Origin: Variovorax ginsengisoli
GTDB taxonomy: Bacteria > Pseudomonadota > Gammaproteobacteria > Burkholderiales > Burkholderiaceae_C
Length of the DNA stretch: 64,000 nucleotides
Assembly (NCBI RefSeq): GCF_030486595.1
Contig: NZ_JAUJZH010000023.1
Coordinates: forward strand, 1 to 64,000
Direction of reading: 5' to 3'
The notes beneath the pieces were generated by a model. The model made no database searches, was not told the DNA's origin, and worked only from the letters and a program-made list of their open reading frames with translations. Below are positions 26,169 through 34,770 of this stretch, piece by piece. How positions within the stretch are numbered: position 1 is the first letter of the stretch; each line of letters begins with the position of its first letter. Both the position numbers and the translations under genes were made by a program.

Positions 26169-26948
26169 ATGTTCTTCAACTTCAACATGGTGCTGCTGGC
26201 GCTGTTCGTCCTGCTGGTGGCGCTGCTCGCAGCGGCCTCGCTGCGCATCCTGCGCGAGTACGAGCGCGGCGTGGTGTTCCAGCTCGGGCGCTTCTGGAAG
26301 GTCAAGGGGCCGGGCCTGGTGATCCTGGTCCCCGGCCTGCAGCAGATGGTGCGGGTCGGCCTGCGCGTGATGGTGCTCGACGTGCCGAGCCAGGACGTGA
26401 TCACGCGCGACAACGTGTCGGTGAAGGTCAACGCGGTGCTCTATTTCCGCGTCGTCGATCCCGAGAAGGCGGTGATCCAGGTCGAGAAGTACTTCGAGGC
26501 CACCAGCCAGCTGGCCCAGACCACGCTGCGCGCAGTGCTCGGCAAGCACGAGCTCGACGACCTGCTGGCCGAGCGCGAGCGGCTCAACCTCGACATCCAG
26601 AAGATCCTCGCGGCCCAGACCGACCTCTGGGGCATCAAGGTGACCAATGTCGAGATCAAGCATGTCGACCTCAACGAGAACATGGTGCGCGCGATCGCCC
26701 GCCAGGCCGAGGCGGAGCGCGAGCGACGCGCCAAGGTGATCCATGCCGAGGGCGAGCTGCAGGCCTCGGTCAAGCTGGCCGAGGCGGCCGAGATCCTGGG
26801 CCGGCATCCGCAGGCCCTGCAGCTGCGCTACCTGGAGACGCTCACGGTGATCGGCGCCGACAAGAACTCGACCATCGTGTTCCCGCTGCCGATCGACCTG
26901 ATCGGCAAGCTGCTGCAGCGGCTGGACGACCGGCCGTCGCGCGGCTGA
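26169..26948 (+). CDS. Slipin (SPFH/stomatin-family membrane protein)
   Basis: 259 residues. An N-terminal membrane helix (LLALFVLLVALLAAASL, about 9-25) precedes an SPFH domain: REYERGVVFQLGRFWKVKGPG, split as REYERGVVFQLGRF and WKVKGPG, then VDVPSQDVITRDNVSV-like sequence (LDVPSQDVITRDNVSVKVNA). A coiled-coil with RQAEAERERRAKVIHAEGEL follows. Slipins form membrane microdomain scaffolds and are the substrate of the NfeD protease encoded just upstream; the pair is a widely conserved operon. The 3-nt gap indicates cotranslation. Confidence 0.93.
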   Translation: MFFNFNMVLLALFVLLVALLAAASLRILREYERGVVFQLGRFWKVKGPGLVILVPGLQQMVRVGLRVMVLDVPSQDVITRDNVSVKVNAVLYFRVVDPEKAVIQVEKYFEATSQLAQTTLRAVLGKHELDDLLAERERLNLDIQKILAAQTDLWGIKVTNVEIKHVDLNENMVRAIARQAEAERERRAKVIHAEGELQASVKLAEAAEILGRHPQALQLRYLETLTVIGADKNSTIVFPLPIDLIGKLLQRLDDRPSRG

Positions 26949-27012
26949 GTTCGTCTCGCCGCCGCGCGGGGCGTGGCAAGATCATCCGTCTCCATCGCCC
27001 GGGCCCCCCGCC

Positions 27013-27987
27013 ATGCTCATCAACTGCGTCGTCTACCAGGACGGTTCAAAGCTCGCCGACATTCCGATTTCCGAGATCAGCGACTACCTGTCGCGGCCGG
27101 GCTGCTTCGTGTGGGTGGCGCTGCACGAGGCGACGCCCGCAGAGCTGGCCGAGCTGCAGCAGGAATTCGACCTCCATCCGCTGGCGGTCGAGGATGCGCA
27201 GCATGGCCACCAGCGGCCCAAGGTCGAGGAGTACGCCGATTCGCTGTTCGCGGTGATGCACCTGCTGGAGCCCGATGGGCTCGACCAGGGCGAACTCGGC
27301 GTCGGCGAGGTCGATGTCTTCGTCGGCCGCAACTACGTGGTCTCGGTGCGCAACCGCAGCGAGCACGGCTTCGTCGAAGTCCGCCAGCGCTGCGAGCGCG
27401 AGCCCGACTTGCTGCGCCAAGGGCCTGGCTTCGTGCTGTACGCGCTGATGGATGCGGTGGTCGACCGCTACTTCCCGGTGATCGACGCGCTCGAGGTCGA
27501 GCTGGAGAAGATCGAGATGCGGATCTTCACCAAGGGCTCGGCGCGCGAGAGCATTGAGCGGCTCTACGCCTTGAAGCGGCGGCTCACGGTGCTCAAGCAT
27601 GCGGTCGCGCCGCTGCTCGAAGGCGTCGGCAAGCTGCACGGCGGCCGGGTGCCGCAGATCTGCGCCGGCTCGCAGGAGTATTTCCGCGACGTGGTCGACC
27701 ACTTGGGCCGTATCAACGCCTCGGTCGATGCCAGCCGCGACACCATCGGCACGGCGATCAGCGTCAACCTGTCGATGGTCACGATCGAGGACGGCGAGGT
27801 CACCAAGCGGCTGGCCGCCTGGGCGGCGATCTTCGCGGTCTGCACCGCGTTCGCGGGCATCTGGGGCATGAACTTCCAGCACATGCCCGAGCTGCAATGG
27901 CGCTTTGGCTATCCGTTGGCGCTGCTGCTGATCGCGGCGATATCCGGCTATCTCTACTACCGCTTCCGGCGCGCCGGGTGGGTTTAA
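27013..27987 (+). CDS. corA: CorA-family magnesium/cobalt transporter
   Basis: 324-residue divalent cation channel. A large soluble N-terminal domain (WVALHEATPAELAELQQEFD ...) leads to a long stalk helix and two C-terminal transmembrane segments. The selectivity motif GMN is in FAGIWGMNFQHMPEL between them; the usual MPEL loop follows it. The C-terminus is basic (YYRFRRAGWV), as expected inside the cell. A 64-nt gap separates it from the slipin gene, so it may have its own promoter. Confidence 0.95.
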   Translation: MLINCVVYQDGSKLADIPISEISDYLSRPGCFVWVALHEATPAELAELQQEFDLHPLAVEDAQHGHQRPKVEEYADSLFAVMHLLEPDGLDQGELGVGEVDVFVGRNYVVSVRNRSEHGFVEVRQRCEREPDLLRQGPGFVLYALMDAVVDRYFPVIDALEVELEKIEMRIFTKGSARESIERLYALKRRLTVLKHAVAPLLEGVGKLHGGRVPQICAGSQEYFRDVVDHLGRINASVDASRDTIGTAISVNLSMVTIEDGEVTKRLAAWAAIFAVCTAFAGIWGMNFQHMPELQWRFGYPLALLLIAAISGYLYYRFRRAGWV

Positions 27988-27992
27988 GGCCC

Positions 27993-29189
27993 ATGTCCCT
28001 GCCCGATCCCCTCCTGATCCGCAACGTGCGCCCGCTGGGCCGGGCGCCGGTCGACCTGCTGCTGCGCGACGGCCGGATCGCGGCGATCGGCAGCGCCCTG
28101 GAGGCGCCGCAGGAGCGGATCGACATCGAAGACGGCGGCGGCGCCTTGCTGCTGCCCGGCCTGGTCGAGGGCCACACCCATCTCGACAAGACTCTCTGGG
28201 GCATGGCCTGGTACCGCAACGAAGTCGGCACCCGGCTGGTCGACAAGATCGACAACGAACGCGCCTTCCGCGAGGCCAGCGGCCACGATGCGGCGGGCCA
28301 GTCGCTGGCGCTGGCCCGGGCCTTCCTGGTCCGCGGCACGACCCGCCTGCGCACCCATGTCGACATCGACACCCAGGCCGGGCTGCGCCATCTCGAGGGC
28401 GTGGCGCGCACGCGCGAGGCCATGCAGGCCCTGCAGCAGATCCAGATCGTGGCCTTCCCGCAGTCCGGCCTGCTGCAGCGGCCCGGCACCGCGGCGCTGC
28501 TCGAGCAGGCGATGGGCGCGGGCGCCGACCTGCTCGGCGGGCTCGATCCCTGCGCGATCGACGGCGACCCGGTGCGCTCGCTCGACACGCTCTTCGGCAT
28601 CGCCGAACGCCGCGGCTGCGGCCTCGACATCCACCTGCACGAGCCGGGCGCGATGGGCGCCTTCTCGCTCGGGCTGATCATGGACCGCATCGCCGCTCTC
28701 GGCATGCAGGGCAAGGTGGCGATCAGCCATGGCTTCTGCCTCGGCGACCTGCCGCCGGCCGAGCGCGACCCGCTGATCGCGCGCATGGCGCAGCTCGGCA
28801 TGGTGCTGATCACCAGCGCGCCGCCGTCGCGCAGCGTGCCGCCCTTGCTGGCCTGCCGCCAGGCCGGCCTCACGGTGCTGGGCGGCAACGACGGCATCCG
28901 CGACACCTGGTCGCCCTACGGCAACCCCGACATGCTCGAGCGCGCGATGCTGATCGGCCTGCGCTACAACCTGCGCCGCGACGACGAACTGGACGTCGCG
29001 CTCGACTGCGTCACCCACGCCGGTGCGCGCGGCTGCGGCTTCGAGGCCTATGGCCTGGCACCGGGCGACCGGGCCGACCTGGTGCTGGTCGATGCGCAGA
29101 CCGTGGCCGAGGCCATCGTGGCGCGACCGCCGCGCCGGCTGGTCGTGGCCGGCGGGCGCATCTGCGCGCGCAACGGCTCGTTGATCTGA
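27993..29189 (+). CDS. Cytosine deaminase-like amidohydrolase
   Basis: 398-residue amidohydrolase-superfamily enzyme. Metal ligands H61 and H63 are in GHTHLDKT; others are in HLHEPG, SHGFCLG and the late Asp in GGNDGIRDTWSPYGN. The order and spacing match the CodA branch of cytosine and related deaminases, although the HLHEPG region differs from the E. coli HxDE pattern. ATG at 27993, five nt after the corA stop, gives MSLPDPLLIRNVRPLGR. A nucleoside deaminase of the unrelated CDA fold lies 22 nt downstream, so the two may act on related bases. Confidence 0.83.
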   Translation: MSLPDPLLIRNVRPLGRAPVDLLLRDGRIAAIGSALEAPQERIDIEDGGGALLLPGLVEGHTHLDKTLWGMAWYRNEVGTRLVDKIDNERAFREASGHDAAGQSLALARAFLVRGTTRLRTHVDIDTQAGLRHLEGVARTREAMQALQQIQIVAFPQSGLLQRPGTAALLEQAMGAGADLLGGLDPCAIDGDPVRSLDTLFGIAERRGCGLDIHLHEPGAMGAFSLGLIMDRIAALGMQGKVAISHGFCLGDLPPAERDPLIARMAQLGMVLITSAPPSRSVPPLLACRQAGLTVLGGNDGIRDTWSPYGNPDMLERAMLIGLRYNLRRDDELDVALDCVTHAGARGCGFEAYGLAPGDRADLVLVDAQTVAEAIVARPPRRLVVAGGRICARNGSLI

Positions 29190-29211
29190 CATCCCCGACG
29201 GAGAAAACACG

Positions 29212-29712
29212 ATGTACCAGGAAGAATTCATGAAGCGCGCCATCGCGTTGTCGGCCCAGGCCTTGACGACGCCCGGCACCGAGCCGTTCGCGGCGCTGGT
29301 GGTGAAGGACGGCGTGGTCGTCGGCGAGGGCTTCAACCACTCGGTGGCGCATTTCGACCCGACCTCGCACGGCGAGATCGAGGCGATTCGCGACGCCTGC
29401 CGCAACCTGAAGACCGTCGATCTCGGCGGCTGCGAGCTCTACACCTCGTGCGAGCCCTGCGCCCTGTGCGTGGCGGCGATGCGGATCGCCGGCATTGGCC
29501 AGCTCTACTACGCCGCCTCGCTCGCGCAATCGGGCGCCGCCTTCGAGGGCGTGCCGGTGGCGGCCCGCCATCCGATCGACGTCGATGCGCTGCGCGCCGA
29601 GGCCGGCGCGCCGCTGGAGCGTCGCCAGCCGCCGGCCCAGCAACGGATGGCCGACGATGCGATTCAGGTTCTTTCAGATTGGGCTGTAACCCGAAAGGTG
29701 GAATTCGGATGA
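29212..29712 (+). CDS. Nucleoside/nucleobase deaminase (CDA fold)
   Basis: 166-residue zinc deaminase. The zinc and catalytic residues are plain: H53 and E55 in SHGEIEAI, C80 and C83 in TSCEPCALCVAA. It belongs to the guanine deaminase/cytosine deaminase branch of the CDA superfamily rather than TadA, judging from the FNHSVAHFDPTSHGE stretch. A GGAG ribosome-binding site precedes ATG 29212. Pairing with the amidohydrolase upstream suggests a small salvage or catabolic module for a nucleobase; the exact substrate cannot be assigned. Confidence 0.85.
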   Translation: MYQEEFMKRAIALSAQALTTPGTEPFAALVVKDGVVVGEGFNHSVAHFDPTSHGEIEAIRDACRNLKTVDLGGCELYTSCEPCALCVAAMRIAGIGQLYYAASLAQSGAAFEGVPVAARHPIDVDALRAEAGAPLERRQPPAQQRMADDAIQVLSDWAVTRKVEFG

Positions 29713-29736
29713 TCTTCCGGGCAGAATCCGGCCCAC

Positions 29737-30240
29737 ATGAAATTCCGGACCGGCTCGCTCCTTGGCATCGCATTGATTTCCCTGGCATCGCACACGGCCT
29801 TCGGCCAGCCGTCGGATGTTCAGGATTCGTTCAGTAAAGAACCATGGTGGGAGCTGGTCGTCGGCCCTTTCGCGGTCCACTTCAGCAACGAGGACGAACA
29901 CACGCATGTGTACCTGCTGGGCCTCGAGCGCAACCAGCCCGACGGCTGGATGTGGGGCCTGTCGGCGTTCCAGAATTCCTTCGGCCAGGCGTCCGCGTAT
30001 GCCTATTACGGCTATCGCTGGGACAACCTGTTCGGCTATCCGTCGCTGTACTTCAAGCTGTCGGGCGGCATCATCTACGGCTACGTGGGCCAGTACAAGG
30101 ACAAGGTGCCCTACAACCATGACGGCTTCGGCCTCGGCATCATCCCCGCGATCGGCTACAAGTTCACGAAGGCGGATTCCGTGCAGATCGGGACCCTCGG
30201 CACCGCCGGCCTGATCTTCACCTACAACCGCAAGTTCTGA
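29737..30240 (+). CDS. Small outer-membrane beta-barrel-like protein
   Basis: 167 residues with a signal peptide (MKFRTGSLLGIALISLASH, cut near AFG|QPSD). The mature part alternates aromatic and small residues and ends in an aromatic residue (YNRKF), as outer-membrane barrels do. GPFAVHFSNEDEHTHVYLLG, SAFQNSFGQASAYAYYGYRW, KLSGGIIYGYVG and IIPAIGYKF look like a PagP-like fold or the family loosely annotated as sn-glycerol-3-phosphate transporter. The SFGQ segment sits where PagP has catalytic Asp-Ser, but Asp is Asn here. Function unassigned. It is followed by a GC-rich hairpin at 30244-30258. Confidence 0.6.
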   Translation: MKFRTGSLLGIALISLASHTAFGQPSDVQDSFSKEPWWELVVGPFAVHFSNEDEHTHVYLLGLERNQPDGWMWGLSAFQNSFGQASAYAYYGYRWDNLFGYPSLYFKLSGGIIYGYVGQYKDKVPYNHDGFGLGIIPAIGYKFTKADSVQIGTLGTAGLIFTYNRKF

Positions 30241-30243
30241 AGT

Positions 30244-30258
30244 CCGGCCCGGGGCCGG
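30244..30258 (+). terminator. GC-rich hairpin after the outer-membrane protein gene
   Basis: CCGGCC-CGG-GGCCGG, a 6-bp perfect stem 3 nt after the stop codon. It has no T-run, so intrinsic termination is doubtful. Confidence 0.3.
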
Positions 30259-30272
30259 CGGGATGGTCAGCC

Positions 30273-30278
30273 GATAAT
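30273..30278 (+). promoter_or_regulatory. -10 element for dapF, leaderless geometry
   Basis: GATAAT ends 6 nt before the dapF ATG (30285); the six bases between are CCCGGG, with no room for a ribosome-binding site. No -35 match is seen. Confidence 0.45.
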
Positions 30279-30284
30279 CCCGGG

Positions 30285-31160
30285 ATGCGAATCCGCTTCA
30301 CCAAGATGCAGGGCGCCGGCAACGACTTCGTCGTGCTGGACGAAACCCGCGGCACGCTCGGCCTCGACGCCGCGCAGTACCGCTTCCTGGCCGACCGCCA
30401 TTTCGGCGTCGGCGCCGACCAGATCCTCTCGGTGCGGCCGTCGCCGGCGCCGGGCATCGATTTCCAGTACGTGATCCACAACGCCGACGGCGGCGAGGTC
30501 GAGCAATGCGGCAACGGCGCGCGCTGCTTCATGCGCTTCGTGCGCGAGCGCCAACTGACGGTCAAGGACGCGGTGCGGGTGCAGACGCTGTCGGGTGTGA
30601 TCGAGCCGCGCATGGGGGCCGACGGCCGGGTCACGGTCGACATGGGCGCCCCGGTCTTCGACCTGGCCCGCGTGCCCTTCGACCCCGCCGGCCTCGACCC
30701 GCAGCCCGAAGGCGGATGGCACACCTGGCACCTGGCGCTCGGCACCCATGCGGGCAGCGCGATCGTGGCCGTCGCCGTGCTGTCGATGGGCAACCCGCAC
30801 GCGGTGCAGATCGTCGCCGACGTCGACACCGCACCGGTCGCGGCGCAGGGCCCGCTGATCGAGCACCACCCTCGCTTCCCGCAACGCGTCAACGCCGGCT
30901 TCATGCAGGTGGTCGACCGCGCCCACGTTCGGCTGCGGGTCTTCGAGCGCGGCGCCGGCGAGACCCTGGCCTGCGGCACCGGCGCCTGCGCCGCGGTGGT
31001 CGCGGGCATCCGGCTCGGCCTGCTCGACACGAGGGTCGACGTCCAGACCCGCGGCGGACTGCTCACCATCGAATGGACCGCCGACGGTGCACCGGTCCTG
31101 ATGACCGGCCCCGCGATCACGGTCTTCGAGGGCGACATCGAGGTGCCGGACCCGTCATGA
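30285..31160 (+). CDS. dapF: Diaminopimelate epimerase
   Basis: 291 residues. It converts LL- to meso-diaminopimelate for lysine and peptidoglycan; MurE encoded later in this window carries the meso-DAP-specific motif. The two catalytic cysteines are in EQCGNGARC and LACGTGACAAV. The start MRIRFTKMQGAGNDF is the standard N-terminus. It is followed with an ATGA overlap by the DUF484 gene and then ydcF and xerC, the order dapF-DUF484-xerC being conserved as far as E. coli. Confidence 0.97.
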   Translation: MRIRFTKMQGAGNDFVVLDETRGTLGLDAAQYRFLADRHFGVGADQILSVRPSPAPGIDFQYVIHNADGGEVEQCGNGARCFMRFVRERQLTVKDAVRVQTLSGVIEPRMGADGRVTVDMGAPVFDLARVPFDPAGLDPQPEGGWHTWHLALGTHAGSAIVAVAVLSMGNPHAVQIVADVDTAPVAAQGPLIEHHPRFPQRVNAGFMQVVDRAHVRLRVFERGAGETLACGTGACAAVVAGIRLGLLDTRVDVQTRGGLLTIEWTADGAPVLMTGPAITVFEGDIEVPDPS

Positions 31161-31846
31161 ACAATTTCAACGCCAACGCCATGAACCCGATCACCGAAGA
31201 CGACATTGCCAACTACCTGGCGAACACGCCCGACTTCTTCGAGCGCCATGCCCAGCTGCTCGGCCAGGTCCAGCTGACCAGCCCGCACGGCAACCGTGCC
31301 GTCAGCCTGCAGGAGCGCCAGGCCGAGATGCTGCGCGAGAAGATCAAGGCGCTCGAGCATCGCGTCATGGACATGGTGCGCCACGGGACCGAGAACGTGG
31401 TCACGGCCGACCGCCTGCAGCGCTGGACCCGCGGCCTGCTCACCACGCGCGACCCGCGCGGGCTGCCGGGGCAGATCGCCGGCCAGCTGCAGTCGCTGTT
31501 CCTGGTGCCGCAGACCGCCATCAAGGTCTGGGATTGCGACAGCGCCTACCGGGACGAGGCCTACGCCCAGTGGGTCAGCGACGACGTCAAGGCGCTCGCC
31601 ACCTCGCTGACGGCTCCCTATTGCGGCTTGAACTCCGGCTTCGAGGCGGCCGGTTGGCTGGCCGAGCCGCAGGCCGCGGTGTCGATCGCCCTGATCCCGC
31701 TGCGGCCCGAGCCCGAGGCCGCGGCCTTCGGCCTGCTGGTGCTGGCCTCGCCGGACGCCCAGCGCTTCAACCCCGAGATGGGCACCGATTTCCTGGAGCG
31801 CATCGCCGAGCTCGCCTCGGGCGCGCTGTCGCGGCTGCGCCCTTGA
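31157..31846 (+). CDS. DUF484-family protein (YigA-like, GAF-related)
   Basis: 229 residues. The N-terminus ITEDDIANYLANTPDFFERH is the DUF484 signature; a coiled coil (LQERQAEMLREKIKALEHRV) follows, then a GAF-like C-terminal domain. Start ATG at 31157 overlaps the dapF stop as ATGA; the upstream open frame is a dapF shadow. The family sits between dapF and xerC in many proteobacteria and its role is not established. Confidence 0.87.
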   Translation: MNNFNANAMNPITEDDIANYLANTPDFFERHAQLLGQVQLTSPHGNRAVSLQERQAEMLREKIKALEHRVMDMVRHGTENVVTADRLQRWTRGLLTTRDPRGLPGQIAGQLQSLFLVPQTAIKVWDCDSAYRDEAYAQWVSDDVKALATSLTAPYCGLNSGFEAAGWLAEPQAAVSIALIPLRPEPEAAAFGLLVLASPDAQRFNPEMGTDFLERIAELASGALSRLRP

Positions 31847-32460
31847 ACCGTACCCTGCGGCGCGCCGCCTGGAGCGTGCTGGCGATCCTCCTGGCGGGCT
31901 ACGCGGCGATCCACCTGATGGTGTGGCGCCACGCGCTCGCCCGCCTCGCCGATCCCCCGCCGCGTCCCGCCGATGCGGCGCTGGTGCTCGGCAACCGGGC
32001 CTACAAAGACGGCCGGCCGAACCCCTGCATGACCGGCCGGGTCGACGCCGGCGTCGCGCTCGCCAAGGCCGGGGCGGTCCGCCAGCTGGTGTTTTCGGGC
32101 GGCGTCGATCGCGAGGACGGCCGGATCGAGGCCGAGGTGATGGCGCGGCATGCGCGCAGCGTGGGTTATGCCGGAAGCGCGCTGCTGGAGGGTGGCTCGC
32201 AGTCGACGCGCGAGAACCTGGCGCTGTCGCGCGCCGTGCTGCAGGCGGCCGGCATCCACAGCGTGGTCGTCGTGACCGAGCCCTATCACCTCTGGCGGGC
32301 GGAGCGGCTGGCGCACGCCGGCGGCTTCGACCGCCAGTTCGACGTCCAGTTCGCCGCCGCGCCGAGCAGCTGCTGGCAGACCTGGGGCATGGCCTTCAAA
32401 GGTGCGTTGCGCGAGCCTTTCGCGATCGTGAACAATGCGGTGAATGGCTATCTCCACTGA
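31843..32460 (+). CDS. YdcF/SanA-like (DUF218) membrane protein
   Basis: 205 residues if TTG at 31843 is used. That codon overlaps the DUF484 stop (TTGA), the same coupling as the ATGA overlaps nearby, and gives a good N-terminal membrane anchor (LRRAAWSVLAILLAGYAAIH). The DUF218 core is visible: ADAALVLGN, VFSGGVDREDGRIEAEVM, STRENLALSR and VVVTEPYHLWRAERL. SanA and YdcF-like proteins affect envelope integrity. Its 3' end overlaps xerC by 17 nt. Confidence 0.8.
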   Translation: MNRTLRRAAWSVLAILLAGYAAIHLMVWRHALARLADPPPRPADAALVLGNRAYKDGRPNPCMTGRVDAGVALAKAGAVRQLVFSGGVDREDGRIEAEVMARHARSVGYAGSALLEGGSQSTRENLALSRAVLQAAGIHSVVVVTEPYHLWRAERLAHAGGFDRQFDVQFAAAPSSCWQTWGMAFKGALREPFAIVNNAVNGYLH

Positions 32461-33475
32461 AGCGGCGCCCGCTGCAATGCCGGCCCCAATCGAGAAATAC
32501 CTCGAGCACGTGCGGGTCGAGCGCCGGCTGGCGGCGCGCACGGTCGAGCTGTATGCCATCCACCTCGCGGCGCTGGCGCAGAACGCCGCCGCCGCCGGGC
32601 TGGCGCTCGACCAGGTCCAGACCGCCCACGTGCGCCGCTGGATGGCCCAGCTGCATGGCGCCGGCCGCGAGTCGCGCGGCATCGCGCTGGTGCTCTCGTG
32701 CTGGCGCAGCTTCTACCGCTGGCTGGGCAACGAGGGGCTGATCGGTGCCAACCCGGTCCAGGACGTCCATGCGCCGAAGGCGGCGCGTCCGCTGCCCAAG
32801 GCGCTCGCGGTCGATGACGCGGTGCGGCTGGCCGAACTGCACGACGCCGAGGCCGACCCCTGGGACGAGGCGCGCGACCGCGCGATCGTCGAGCTGCTCT
32901 ATGGCTGCGGCCTGCGGGTCGGCGAACTGGTCGGGCTGGACGTGCAGCCGAGCGGCACGGCGCGGGGCTGGATCGACCTCGATGCCGCCGAGGCCAACGT
33001 GCTCGGCAAGGGCAGCAAGCGCCGCCTGGTGCCGGTCGGCAGCAAGGCGCTCGAGGCGCTGGCCGCCTGGCTGGCGGTGCGCGGCGACTGTGCGGCGCTG
33101 GAGGCCGCAGGTCTGCGCGACCCCGGCAACGCGGCGGCATTGTTCATCGGCCGCAACGGCACCCGCTGCTCGGCCCATGCGGTCTGGAAGCAGCTGCGCG
33201 GGCGCAGCCTCAAGGCCGGCCTGTCGGCGCCGGTCCATCCGCACATGCTGCGGCACTCTTTCGCCAGCCACCTGCTGCAATCCAGCAGCGACCTGCGCGC
33301 GGTGCAGGAGCTGCTGGGGCACGCCAGCATTTCCACCACCCAGGTCTACACCCGGCTGGATTTCCAGCACCTGGCCAAGGCCTACGACGCCGCCCATCCC
33401 CGGGCCCAGGCGCGCGACGAGGGGCCGCCAGCGGGCGGCGGCTCGCGGCGCGGCAACAAGAACGGTCATTCATGA
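32444..33475 (+). CDS. xerC: Tyrosine recombinase XerC
   Basis: 343 residues. Site-specific recombinase that with XerD resolves chromosome dimers at dif. The catalytic set is visible: Arg in YGCGLRVGELVGL, Lys in LGKGSKRRLVPVG, HMLRHSFASHLL (His and Arg), LLGHASISTTQVYTR (His and the Tyr nucleophile). The N-terminal SAM-like DNA-binding domain includes RVERRLAARTVELY. The position after dapF-DUF484 and the length slightly above 300 favour XerC over XerD or an integrase. A start at 32477 (MPAPIEKYLEHV) is also possible. The stop overlaps rlmI. Confidence 0.93.
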   Translation: MAISTEAAPAAMPAPIEKYLEHVRVERRLAARTVELYAIHLAALAQNAAAAGLALDQVQTAHVRRWMAQLHGAGRESRGIALVLSCWRSFYRWLGNEGLIGANPVQDVHAPKAARPLPKALAVDDAVRLAELHDAEADPWDEARDRAIVELLYGCGLRVGELVGLDVQPSGTARGWIDLDAAEANVLGKGSKRRLVPVGSKALEALAAWLAVRGDCAALEAAGLRDPGNAAALFIGRNGTRCSAHAVWKQLRGRSLKAGLSAPVHPHMLRHSFASHLLQSSSDLRAVQELLGHASISTTQVYTRLDFQHLAKAYDAAHPRAQARDEGPPAGGGSRRGNKNGHS

Positions 33476-34674
33476 AGCTTCTGCGTCTGCGTCCCGGCAA
33501 GGAGCGTTCGCTGCTGCGCCGCCACCCCTGGGTGTTCGAATCCGCGATCGCCAAGGGCGGCGGCGATGCCGGCGAAACCGTCCGCATCGAGGCCGAGGAC
33601 GGCCGTTTCCTGGCTTGGGCCGCGTACAGCCCGCATTCGAAGATCCGGGCCCGCGCCTGGAGCTTCGACGAGGGGCAGCGCATCGATGCCGCCTTCCTGG
33701 CGGCGAGGGTCGCGCAAGCGGTCCGCGCCCGGCTGCTGTTCGACCTCCAGAGCGATGGGGTGCGGCTGATCCACGGCGAGGCCGACGGCCTGCCGGGCCT
33801 GATCGTCGACCGCTATGGCGACACGCTGGTGGCGCAGTTCCTGTCGGCCGGCGTCGAGCGCTGGAAGGCGCCGCTGGCCGACGCGCTGCTCGCCGCCACC
33901 GGCCTCGACAAGCTCTACGAGCGCTCCGATGCCAGCGGCCGCGAGCGCGAAGGCCTGAAGCCGCAGACCGGCTGGCTGCGCGGCAGCGGCCCGACCGAAT
34001 TGCGCATCCGCGAGCACGACTGGCAGCTGGGCCTGGACATCGCGACCGGTCACAAGACCGGCTTCTACCTCGACCAGCGCGACAGCCGCCAGCGCTTCGC
34101 CGAACTGGCCGCGCGGCGGCGCTTTCGCCGCGTGCTGAACTGCTTCTGCTACACCGGTGGCTTCACGGTCGCCGCCCTGGCCGGCCTGAAGGCGGCGGGC
34201 TCGGTCGAGGGCGCCCAGCTGGTCTCGATCGATTCGTCGCAGCCGGCGCTGGAGCGCGCGCGGGCCCACGTGACCCTGAACGGCTTCGACGATGCCCGTT
34301 GCGAATTCCTCGATGCCGACGTCAACGCCAGCCTGCGCCGCTTCGTCGAGGAGGGGCGGCAGTTCGATGCGATCGTGCTCGACCCGCCGAAGTTCGCCCC
34401 CACGGTGGCCCACGCCGAACGCGCCGCGCGCGCCTACAAGGACCTCAACCGGCAGGCCTTCAAGCTGCTGGCGCCGGGCGGCCACCTGCTGACCTTCTCG
34501 TGTTCGGGCGGCATCGGCGCCGACCTGTTCCACAAGATCGTGGCATCGGCCGGCATCGACGCCGGGGTCGACGGCTACATCACCGAGCGCCTCGGCGCGG
34601 CGCCCGACCACCCGATGACCATCGAGTTCCCCGAAGGCGAGTACTTGAAAGGCCTGGTGGTGGTGCGCAAATAG
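33472..34674 (+). CDS. rlmI: 23S rRNA (cytosine-5) methyltransferase RlmI
   Basis: 400-residue class I SAM-dependent methyltransferase. An N-terminal PUA-like domain (LRLRPGKERSLLRRHPWVFE) precedes an EEHEE region and the Rossmann methyltransferase domain: KTGFYLDQRDSR, VLNCFCYTGGFTVAALAGLK for SAM binding and FDAIVLDPPKFAP for the target base. RlmI modifies C1962 of 23S rRNA in E. coli. ATG overlaps the xerC stop (ATGA). The family also includes RlmK/RlmL-like proteins, but the layout is that of RlmI. Confidence 0.9.
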   Translation: MKLLRLRPGKERSLLRRHPWVFESAIAKGGGDAGETVRIEAEDGRFLAWAAYSPHSKIRARAWSFDEGQRIDAAFLAARVAQAVRARLLFDLQSDGVRLIHGEADGLPGLIVDRYGDTLVAQFLSAGVERWKAPLADALLAATGLDKLYERSDASGREREGLKPQTGWLRGSGPTELRIREHDWQLGLDIATGHKTGFYLDQRDSRQRFAELAARRRFRRVLNCFCYTGGFTVAALAGLKAAGSVEGAQLVSIDSSQPALERARAHVTLNGFDDARCEFLDADVNASLRRFVEEGRQFDAIVLDPPKFAPTVAHAERAARAYKDLNRQAFKLLAPGGHLLTFSCSGGIGADLFHKIVASAGIDAGVDGYITERLGAAPDHPMTIEFPEGEYLKGLVVVRK

Positions 34675-34770
34675 CCTTTGACCTTGCCGCGGCGCGGCCG
34701 AGCCGGCGTCGCTAAACTTCCCGCCTTCCCCCCGTTTCCCGGTTTCCCCGTTTCTCCCCGGAGCATTCCC

